Shown here in pieces: positions 1 to 5,906 of a DNA stretch of 64,000 nt. How positions within the stretch are numbered: position 1 is the first letter of the stretch; each line of letters starts with the position of its first letter. The DNA is from DSWT01 sp049975385 (GTDB lineage: Bacteria > Chloroflexota > Anaerolineae > B4-G1 > SLSP01), in assembly GCA_049975385.1 (NCBI GenBank), contig JBNGDO010000003.1:5756-69755 (forward strand). Reading direction: 5' to 3'. A model generated the notes under the pieces. It searched no databases, was not told the DNA's origin, and saw only the letters and a program-made list of their open reading frames with translations. Both the position numbers and the translations under genes were made by a program.

Positions 1-263
1 TAGTACGTGGTGAAGTCGTACCACGTCATCCCATTGAACACACCACCTTCGCGGGCGATGGCCTCATCGGCGGCGCCTTCCGGCCAACGTTCCGAGCCTT
101 TGAACAGCATATGCTCGACCCAGTGCGAAATGCCCGTCATGCCCTGGCGCTCGTTGCGCACGCCGGCGCGGTACCAGGCCCACACGCTGACGACCGGCGC
201 CGCGTGGCTCTCGCGGATGAGGACGTGCAGGCCATTATCGAGTTTCGTGCGTAATAACGTCAT
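1..263 (-). CDS. M16-family (insulinase/pitrilysin-like) zinc peptidase, N-terminal part
   Basis: The first 87 codons of a gene that runs off the left edge of the window. The reading starts MTLLRTKLDNGLHVLIRES and continues with the typical M16 N-terminal strand-helix pattern. The inverted zinc motif HxxEH is present as HWVEH at about residues 54-58, followed by MLFKGSERWP, the usual family continuation. GGGAG lies about 9 nt upstream of the ATG at 263. M16 enzymes are metallo-endopeptidases that often act as pairs. The partner and the rest of the gene are outside the window. The gene lies downstream of ugd on the same strand across a 126-bp gap filled by two short repeat tracts. Family assignment is firm; substrate unknown. 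Confidence 0.85.
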   Translation of the reverse strand, partial: MTLLRTKLDNGLHVLIRESHAAPVVSVWAWYRAGVRNERQGMTGISHWVEHMLFKGSERWPEGAADEAIAREGGVFNGMTWYDFTTY

Positions 264-283
264 TCAAAAAGCTCCCTTTCAAA

Positions 284-396
284 ATGGCAGATGGCAGATG
301 GCAAATGGCAAATGAGTGAATTTGAGCACATTCTTTTACCCTTTCCCACTATCTTTTCCCGTCTACCGTCTACCGTCTCTGTCTACCGTCTACTCG
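284..396. repeat. Two intergenic minirepeat tracts (ATGGCAG-type and GTCTACC-type)
   Basis: Positions 284-314 hold four copies of a 7-bp unit, ATGGCAG/ATGGCAA. Positions 361-396 hold about five degenerate copies of GTCTACC. The second tract contains the TAG stop codon of ugd (complement of 390-392). The same GTCTAC/GTAGAC family recurs at 34.5-34.7 kb. The rest of the gap between the M16 gene and ugd is AT-rich and shows no gene. Confidence 0.8.
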
Positions 397-1721
397 ATTA
401 TCTCTTCGATGCCTACGCCGTTGTAGCCACGCCCGATCGCCATATACAAGAACCCCATTTCGCGCACGAGGTGCGGGTCGTAGATGTTGCGCCCGTCGAT
501 CAGGATAGGCTGGTTCATCGTGTCCCGGATGCGCGCCAGGTCCAGGTTTTTGAATTCGTTCCATTCCGTCACCAGAATGAGCGCGTCGGCGCCTTCCGCC
601 AGGGCATAAGGGTTCTCCGCCATCTCGACTTCGGGCAGCATCCGCCGCGCATTATCCATCGAGACCGGGTCGTATGCCCGGACTTTGGCGCGTTCGCGGA
701 GCAAATCCCAGGCGATGTCCACGGAGGGCGCTTCGCGCATATCGTCCGTATTGGGCTTGAAGGCCAGTCCCAGCAGACCGATGGTCTTACCTTCGAGCGT
801 GCCGCCGAGCAGCTTTTTGACCTTGCGAATGGGCGCTTTGCGCTGGTCGGTGTTGATGTCCATAACGGCGTGGATCAGTTGAGGGTGTCGTCCGGCGACT
901 TCGGCCATATACGCCAGCGCCTTGACATCCTTGGGGAAACACGAGCCGCCCCAGCCGATCCCGGCATCCAGAAACGCCCTGCCGATGCGTCTATCCATTC
1001 CCATGCCGGAGGCGACCTCCTTCACATCCGCGCCGAGCGCCTCGCAGATGTTGGCAATTTCGTTGATGAAGGAGATTTTGGCTGCCAGAAAAGCGTTGGA
1101 AGCGTACTTTATCATTTCCGCCGTGCGCAAGTCGGTGATCATGATCGTGGTGCGCAGTGGCAGGTGCAGTTGCGCGACCTTTTCGGCGGCCTCGCGGTCG
1201 GTCGAACCGAGGATCACGCGGTCGGGATTCATAAAGTCGGTGATGGCCGAGCCTTCGCGCAGAAACTCGGGGCATGAGACGACGGCGAATTCCGGCGCGT
1301 CGGGCCGCCGGTTGCGGACAATATCTGCCACCCAGTCGCCGGTGCCCACCGGCACGGTGGACTTGTTGATGATGATAAGGGGGTGCTCCATCACGTCGGC
1401 AATGGATTCCGCCGCCATTCGCACGTAACGTAGATCGGCCTGCCCATCGACGTCCGACGGTGTGCCCACGGCGATGAAGGCATATTCGCTGTCCTTGAGA
1501 GCCTCGGCGTAGGATGTGGTGAAGATGAGTCGCCCGGCTTTCACGTTGCGCTCGACGACTTCCTCCAGTCCTGGCTCGTAGATGGGCATAATGCCCTTGT
1601 TGAGGTTCTCGATACGTTTCTCGTTGATGTCCAGACAGATGACCCGGTTGCCCAGGTCGGCAAAGCTGGCCCCACTCACTAACCCGACGTAACCTACTCC
1701 AATCACGGCGATATTCTTCAT
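390..1721 (-). CDS. ugd: UDP-glucose 6-dehydrogenase
   Basis: Oxidises UDP-glucose to UDP-glucuronate in two NAD-dependent steps in the cytosol, feeding polysaccharide synthesis. The 443-aa length is normal. The Rossmann start is MKNIAVIGVGYVGLV (GxGYVG, residues 8-13). SCPEFLREGSA near 149-159 is the family signature, and the catalytic cysteine is Cys261 in GWGGSCFPKDV. The C-terminal UDP-binding domain is complete. The start has AAGGAG about 10 nt upstream. A promoter with a 16-bp spacer lies at 1774-1801. The TAG stop sits inside a GTAGAC-type repeat. A related GDP-mannose dehydrogenase is the main alternative, but the start and motif set fit Ugd better. Confidence 0.93.
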   Translation of the reverse strand: MKNIAVIGVGYVGLVSGASFADLGNRVICLDINEKRIENLNKGIMPIYEPGLEEVVERNVKAGRLIFTTSYAEALKDSEYAFIAVGTPSDVDGQADLRYVRMAAESIADVMEHPLIIINKSTVPVGTGDWVADIVRNRRPDAPEFAVVSCPEFLREGSAITDFMNPDRVILGSTDREAAEKVAQLHLPLRTTIMITDLRTAEMIKYASNAFLAAKISFINEIANICEALGADVKEVASGMGMDRRIGRAFLDAGIGWGGSCFPKDVKALAYMAEVAGRHPQLIHAVMDINTDQRKAPIRKVKKLLGGTLEGKTIGLLGLAFKPNTDDMREAPSVDIAWDLLRERAKVRAYDPVSMDNARRMLPEVEMAENPYALAEGADALILVTEWNEFKNLDLARIRDTMNQPILIDGRNIYDPHLVREMGFLYMAIGRGYNGVGIEEIIE

Positions 1722-1773
1722 TATGATTCATCTCCTTGCGGTATGACTTAGTGAAGCGTTTGGAAGTTGAAGA

Positions 1774-1801
1774 ATGATACCACAATTATGATGTTTTCCA
1801 A
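1774..1801 (-). promoter_or_regulatory. Putative sigma70-type promoter of ugd
   Basis: Read on the minus strand: -35 TTGGAA (1796-1801), a 16-bp spacer ending TGTGG, and -10 TATCAT (1774-1779). The 5' untranslated region would be about 45 nt. Confidence 0.6.
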
Positions 1802-1829
1802 GCATTGGAGTATACTGATTGTGGATTTG

Positions 1830-1861
1830 GGGATTGGAGATTGGGAGATTGGAGATTTGGG
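1830..1861 (+). repeat. GGAGATTG-type minirepeat tract providing the AbgA ribosome-binding site
   Basis: Degenerate copies of GATTGGAGATT/GGGAGATTGG run up to the start codon at 1863. The last copy contains GGAG placed 8 nt before the ATG. A 13-nt match, GATTGGAGATTTG, recurs in the opposite orientation near 41.88 kb upstream of the UPF0182 gene. Confidence 0.75.
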
Positions 1862-1862
1862 A

Positions 1863-3173
1863 ATGGTAAATTCGGAAATTTGCACATTGACCAATGCGCT
1901 TGTGGCGAAGTTGGTTGCTTACCGGCGCGACTTTCACCGCTATGCCGAGACTGGCTGGCTGGAGTTTCGGACGGCGTCGCTCGTTGCCCGGCGTCTGGCG
2001 GACCTGGGATTCGACGTCTGCGTGGGACGCGAGGTGATACGGGGCGAAGCGCGGATGGGATTGCCTGATCAGGTGACGTTGGATGCCGCCTGGGAGCGTG
2101 CGGTGGCCCAGGGCGGTGATCCGGCGTATCTTGATTTGTTGAAGGGTGGCTTTACCGGCGTCGTGGGCGTGCTCAGGAACGGCGATGGCCCGACGGTGGG
2201 ATTGCGTTTCGATATGGATGCCCTGGATATTCAAGAAAGCGCCGCCGAGACCCATCGTCCGGCGCACGAGGGCTTTGCTTCTGTGAATGGTGGCATGGCC
2301 CACGCCTGCGGTCACGATGGGCACACGGCGCTCGGATTGGGCGTGGCCGAGGTGCTGATGGCGCTGCGGGATGTATTCTGCGGCACGGTCAAACTGATCT
2401 TCCAACCGGCAGAGGAGGGCGTGCGCGGCGCGAAGTCGATGGTGGAGGCCGGCGTGCTGGATGACGTCGATGTCCTGTTGGGCCTGCATCTCTACGGCAG
2501 GTGGAACCTCGGCGAGATCGAGTGCGCCCGCAGCAATTTCCTGGCGACGAGCAAGTTCGACGCGGTCATCAGGGGCGAAGCGGGGCACGCGGGCGGCGAT
2601 CCGCAGGCGGGCAAGAACGCGCTGCTGGCTGCCGCGACGGCAGTGATCAACCTGTACGCCATCCCGCGTCACCGGGAGGGCGCGACGCGCATCAACGTGG
2701 GAAAGCTGATTGCCGGAGAGGGGCGCAACGTCATCTGCCCGGAGGCGCGGCTCGTCATCGAGACCCGTGGCGTGGCGACGGAGCTGAACGACTATATGGT
2801 CGAGCGGGCCACGCGCGTACTGACGTCCGCTGCCGCGATGTACGATTGCACCGTAGACATCATCGCGATGGGCAGCGCGCCGTTAGCCGAGAGTGACAAG
2901 GCTTTGGGAGAGCAGGTGGAGTCCATCGCCTTGAGCATGGAGGGCTTTTCCCTGCACCCGCCCGAAAGCGGCGGGGGCAGCGAAGACTACACTTACATGA
3001 TGCGTCGCGTGCAAGAGCGTGGCGGCCTGGCAACGCACATCGGCCTGGGCGCGGGCATTGGCGCGGGCGGTCACCACACGGCGACGTTCGACTTCGATGA
3101 GCGGGCTCTCGCCGATGCGGTCAAATTGCTTGTAGCAGTGACGGTGGATGTGTTGGGACAAAAACAGACCTGA
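1863..3173 (+). CDS. abgA: M20 peptidase family amidohydrolase, AbgA-like (p-aminobenzoyl-glutamate hydrolase subunit A family)
   Basis: 436 aa. The sequence tracks E. coli AbgA closely from memory: RRDFHRYAETGWLEFRTAS near the start, then GREV...RMGLPDQVTL, and the metal-site block HACGHDGHTA. FQPAEEG follows, and a C-terminal GGGSEDYTYMM block carries the last ligands. The family removes an acyl or aromatic group from an amino acid using two metal ions. AbgA works with AbgB on p-aminobenzoyl-glutamate, but no abgB is nearby, so the substrate is uncertain and a general N-acyl amino acid hydrolase is possible. The ATG at 1863 is preferred over upstream ATGs because GGAG lies 8 nt upstream and homology begins here. 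The TGA stop lies inside a CCTGACAGG palindromic element. Confidence 0.85.
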   Translation: MVNSEICTLTNALVAKLVAYRRDFHRYAETGWLEFRTASLVARRLADLGFDVCVGREVIRGEARMGLPDQVTLDAAWERAVAQGGDPAYLDLLKGGFTGVVGVLRNGDGPTVGLRFDMDALDIQESAAETHRPAHEGFASVNGGMAHACGHDGHTALGLGVAEVLMALRDVFCGTVKLIFQPAEEGVRGAKSMVEAGVLDDVDVLLGLHLYGRWNLGEIECARSNFLATSKFDAVIRGEAGHAGGDPQAGKNALLAAATAVINLYAIPRHREGATRINVGKLIAGEGRNVICPEARLVIETRGVATELNDYMVERATRVLTSAAAMYDCTVDIIAMGSAPLAESDKALGEQVESIALSMEGFSLHPPESGGGSEDYTYMMRRVQERGGLATHIGLGAGIGAGGHHTATFDFDERALADAVKLLVAVTVDVLGQKQT

Positions 3174-3199
3174 CAGGTCTTCCGAAACCTGTCAGGTCT
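3166..3199. terminator. CCTGACAGGT inverted-repeat element between convergent genes
   Basis: Two palindromic arms, AGACCTGACAGGTCT (3166-3180) and AACCTGTCAGGTCT (3186-3199), can also pair with each other. The element contains the stop codon of the M20 gene and lies 11 bp from the end of the convergent F420 oxidoreductase. There is no long T-tract, so the terminator role is inferred from position and fold. Confidence 0.6.
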
Positions 3200-3209
3200 A
3201 GCTTAGGCG

Positions 3210-4217
3210 TTATTTCGTCGCAAACGTATCGATCATCAATCGCACGTCGCCCAACGGGTACAGAATCGGGCACGTCGCGCCACGTTTGATGTATTCCTGC
3301 ACCTTGGCACGGGCTTCTTCCGGCGTGCCGGTGGCGGTGATCTTCAGCACCAGCTCATCGGGGACGTAGATCATCGCTTTTTGGATTTGCTCCTTGGTGG
3401 CGGGCCACCCTAGGATGCCCTGAATCTTCTCCACCACGTCCTTCTTCACGCCGCTGGCCTTGGCGATGTGCGGCTGCTGCGCGAGGTACTGCGTGAGCAG
3501 CATCTTCGCGCCGCGGATGGCCTCCGCCTGATCCTCGTGGACCGAGCAGACGACGAGCTGTGGGCGGTCGAGGTCATCGACGGTGCGGCCGGCTTTGCGC
3601 GCGCCCTTGTCGAGCAGTTCCATCGCCTCGTCGTTGTACTCCGGCGGCACGCAGTAGTTGAGCACCGCGCCGTCGGCGATCTCACCCGTCATCTCCATCA
3701 TCTGCGGGCCGGTCGCGCCGATCATAATCGGGACGTTGCGCGGCTCCCGCCGCCCGTGGACGACGTCCAGCTCGATGTTGTTCACGTAGTGGAACTCGCC
3801 GTGGTATGTTACCCGTTCCAGCGCCAGCAGCTTGCGCATCACCTCGACGGTTTCGCGCATGGCGGTGAGCGGCTTGCGCCGGTCGATGCCGACGTTCTTC
3901 GCCAGCGGGTCCCACCACGCGCCGATGCCGCAGATGATGCGGTCGGGCGCGAGGTCGTCCAGCGTGAGGAAGGTCGCCGCCAACAGGCCGATGTTGCGCG
4001 TCCAGTTGTTGATGACGCCGGAACCGATCTTGATGGTGCGGGTGGCGGCCGCGAAGGCCGCCATCGGCACAATGGCGTCGCGGACGAGGCGGCTCTCCGC
4101 CTGCCAGACGGCCTCGAAGCCGCGTTCCTCCGCGTACTGCGCGTAAGCCATCCCGTCGCGGATGGGGTGCGCGTCCTGTAAATACAGCCCTACTCGTGGA
4201 ATATCGTTTTGTGGCAT
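3210..4217 (-). CDS. LLM-class (luciferase-like) F420-dependent oxidoreductase, Mer-like
   Basis: 335 aa, single TIM-barrel of the bacterial luciferase superfamily in its F420-using branch. Visible landmarks: VGLYLQDAHP strand 1, EERGFEAVWQAES, TRTIKIGSGVIN, and the C-terminal GTPEEARAKVQEYIKRGA block typical of methylene-tetrahydromethanopterin reductase-like proteins. These enzymes transfer hydride between F420H2 and a substrate; the substrate here cannot be read. Placement after npdG and cofE on the same strand supports F420 as the cofactor. The start at 4217 has a strong AGGAGG site. An 84-bp hairpin built from repeat copies separates it from cofE, which may uncouple its expression from the upstream genes. 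Confidence 0.85.
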   Translation of the reverse strand: MPQNDIPRVGLYLQDAHPIRDGMAYAQYAEERGFEAVWQAESRLVRDAIVPMAAFAAATRTIKIGSGVINNWTRNIGLLAATFLTLDDLAPDRIICGIGAWWDPLAKNVGIDRRKPLTAMRETVEVMRKLLALERVTYHGEFHYVNNIELDVVHGRREPRNVPIMIGATGPQMMEMTGEIADGAVLNYCVPPEYNDEAMELLDKGARKAGRTVDDLDRPQLVVCSVHEDQAEAIRGAKMLLTQYLAQQPHIAKASGVKKDVVEKIQGILGWPATKEQIQKAMIYVPDELVLKITATGTPEEARAKVQEYIKRGATCPILYPLGDVRLMIDTFATK

Positions 4218-4239
4218 AATTACCTCCTGAATGTATGTG

Positions 4240-4323
4240 AGAATCAGCGAATAGAAGAATCAGCGAATCAATGAGCCAGTGGGCCATTCTCTCATTCTTT
4301 CATTCGCTGATTCTTTGATTCTC
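4240..4323. repeat. Inverted minirepeat tract forming a long hairpin between cofE and the LLM oxidoreductase
   Basis: The left arm (4240-4275) has two copies of GAATCAGCGAAT. The right arm (4287-4323) carries the complement, ATTCGCTGATTC, plus related copies. They can form an imperfect hairpin of about 35 bp immediately after the cofE stop. It could be an intra-operon attenuator or RNA-processing site. Confidence 0.7.
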
Positions 4324-4324
4324 T

Positions 4325-5113
4325 TTATCTGAACAAGTCTTTCTCTGCTGCGCGCTGCATATCCGTGGCGTGACCGTCGCCGCGCGGGTAGTCGGCTCCA
4401 CGGATGAGGACGACGGGCAGGCCCTCCGCCGCCTGCCCGGTGACGAGGCCCGCTGCCGCCGCCAGCTCGTCGGCGCGGGCGACGGTGGTGACGCGCAGCG
4501 CATAGCCGAACATATCCGGTTGCCCGCGCAGATCGGCGATGGGCAGCATCCCGGCGACGCCGAGTGCCACGTTGACCGTCCCCAGCCGCCAGGGCCGCCC
4601 GTGCGTATCCGTGATGATGACGGCGATGTCCGCACCGGTTGCAGCGACTAACCTCTCACGGATATGTCGCGCTGAGGCATCCGGATTAACCGGTAGCGTG
4701 AGCGCGATTTCGCCTCCGGGACCGAAGACGTTCGAGCGATCTACGCCGGCGTTGGCGCAAATCCAGCCATGGCGTGTCTCCATGATGAGCGTGCCTTCGC
4801 GCTGGCGCACGACGCCGCGTGATCCGCGCAGGATGACTTCGACCAGGCGCGGATCCTTGTCCGTCGCGGCGGCGAGTGTCTGCGCCTCCGGCGACGGCTC
4901 GACGTCGGCGAGGTTCACGGCGCAGCCCTCGGCCTTGGACACGATCTTCTGCGTGACGACCACCACGTCGCCATCGGCCAGTACCAGGCCCGCCCGGTCG
5001 AGCGCGTCGAGGATCAATTGTGCAACGTCATCCCCGGCTTGCACGTCGGGAATGCCCGGCAGGGCGTAGAGCGTGAGTTGCGGGTCGCGAGTTAAGAGTT
5101 GCGAGTTTTGCAT
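4325..5113 (-). CDS. cofE: Coenzyme F420-0:L-glutamate ligase
   Basis: 262 aa. CofE adds glutamates to F420-0 with GTP. The family is recognisable from LYALPGIPDVQAGDDVA, VVVTQKIVSKAEG, the GWICANAGVDRSN block, ITDTHGRPWRLG and the C-terminal ADELAAAAGLVTGQAAEG-PVVLIRG region; most of these carry metal and nucleotide ligands. It is the stand-alone CofE module (the FbiB nitroreductase extension is absent). It lies 34 bp downstream of npdG. The first about 13 residues (MQNSQLLTRDPQL) are encoded by a minirepeat tract with no clear ribosome-binding site, so the true start is uncertain. No other methionine occurs before the conserved region. Confidence 0.92.
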   Translation of the reverse strand: MQNSQLLTRDPQLTLYALPGIPDVQAGDDVAQLILDALDRAGLVLADGDVVVVTQKIVSKAEGCAVNLADVEPSPEAQTLAAATDKDPRLVEVILRGSRGVVRQREGTLIMETRHGWICANAGVDRSNVFGPGGEIALTLPVNPDASARHIRERLVAATGADIAVIITDTHGRPWRLGTVNVALGVAGMLPIADLRGQPDMFGYALRVTTVARADELAAAAGLVTGQAAEGLPVVLIRGADYPRGDGHATDMQRAAEKDLFR

Positions 5114-5147
5114 CTTGTTTCTTGCATCCTGCCTCTTGCATCCTGCT
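5075..5147. repeat. Minirepeats spanning the cofE start (ACTCGCAACTC and TTGCATCCTGC types)
   Basis: Positions 5075-5108 carry GAGTTGCGGGTCGCGAGTT-like copies that are translated as the CofE N-terminus. Positions 5119-5147 carry two copies of TTGCATCCTGC between the npdG stop and the cofE start. Confidence 0.7.
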
Positions 5148-5810
5148 TCATGGCAGTCCCGTGATACGGATACCCGACCCCGGCACTTTGTAGCGGATGT
5201 TGATGCCGATGAGGATCGAGGTCAGCCCCTCCACGACTTTGGCGTTGACCAGCGGCCCGGCATCGATGCCGCGTGTGCCGATGTCTTCGGCGAGTTGGAT
5301 GGCAACCGCTTTAGCCGCCTTCTTGTCGCCGCAGACGAGGACATCGCAAGCGATGGGATGCTCCGGGTCTTCCAACGTGTGCGCGCCGACGTTCTGGAAC
5401 GCGGCGACGACGTCCACGCCGGAGCCGAGGATGGCCTGGGCCTGCTCGGAGGCCGAGCCTTCGGGCGGAATGTAGACCCGGGCCACTTTGGGCGGCTTCA
5501 ACGCGACATTGACGTTGATCAGCGTTTTGCCTTGCAGCGCACCGGTGAGGGTTTCGAGCAGGGCGTTTTGCGCGGCGTAGGGCACGGTCAGCACGGCGAC
5601 GTCGCAGGTATACGCGGCGTCGACGTTCGCCATGCCACTGACCAGCGCGTCGCCGAGTTTGGCGTTGACCTCACCGGCAACGCGCTGTGCCTTTTCGGCC
5701 TTCCGCGAGCCGATGATGACGGTGTGCCCGGCTTTGGCCCAGCGCATGGCGAGGCCAGGCCCTTCGTTGCCCGTGCCACCGAGGATGGCAATGGTGTAGT
5801 ATTGTGTCAC
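5148..5810 (-). CDS. npdG: F420-dependent NADP oxidoreductase (NPDG type)
   Basis: 220 aa. Exchanges hydride between F420H2 and NADP+. The N-terminal nucleotide site is ILGGTGNEGPGLAMRWAKAGH, with the NADP-selective loop IIGSRKAEKA. DVAVLTVPY and GVDVVAAFQNVGA are family landmarks, and the C-terminus GPLVNAKVVEGLTSILIGIN is typical. The start is GTG at 5810, chosen because GGAGG lies 7 nt upstream and homology begins directly. It heads the npdG-cofE-LLM oxidoreductase order, so electron exchange, cofactor maturation and use are encoded together. A weak promoter with a 16-bp spacer can be read in the repeat tract upstream. Confidence 0.92.
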   Translation of the reverse strand: MTQYYTIAILGGTGNEGPGLAMRWAKAGHTVIIGSRKAEKAQRVAGEVNAKLGDALVSGMANVDAAYTCDVAVLTVPYAAQNALLETLTGALQGKTLINVNVALKPPKVARVYIPPEGSASEQAQAILGSGVDVVAAFQNVGAHTLEDPEHPIACDVLVCGDKKAAKAVAIQLAEDIGTRGIDAGPLVNAKVVEGLTSILIGINIRYKVPGSGIRITGLP

Positions 5811-5824
5811 GTTTAGTCCTCCAT

Positions 5825-5888
5825 GATAGTCTGATAGTCGTTAGTCTGGCGTCAGCAAACCACGAATCTACACGAATTTTCACGAATG
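5825..5888. repeat. Two adjacent minirepeat tracts (TAGTCTGA type and CACGAAT type)
   Basis: Positions 5825-5848 belong to the TAGTCTGA/TAGTCTTTAG family also found at 32.1 and 33.6 kb. Positions 5860-5888 contain three CACGAAT copies with a 10-bp period. They fill the space between the C25-like gene and npdG. Confidence 0.75.
5831..5858 (-). promoter_or_regulatory. Possible promoter of the npdG-cofE cluster
   Basis: Minus strand TTGCTG (5853-5858), 16-bp spacer, TATCAG (5831-5836). Much of it is made of TAGTCTGATAG-type repeat. A second candidate, TTGCCA-16-TAGATT, lies just upstream in the CACGAAT repeat. Confidence 0.35.
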
Positions 5889-5906
5889 GCAATCAAGCTC
5901 ACGGCA

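Noticed and set aside
291..1277. Long plus-strand reading frame opposite ugd
   Set aside because: No family features, and it lies entirely on the other strand of a well-supported ugd gene; GC-rich codons leave the antisense frame open.
1728..2672. Minus-strand reading frame opposite the M20 gene
   Set aside because: Low-complexity, Arg/His-rich translation with no ribosome-binding site; a shadow of the AbgA-like gene.
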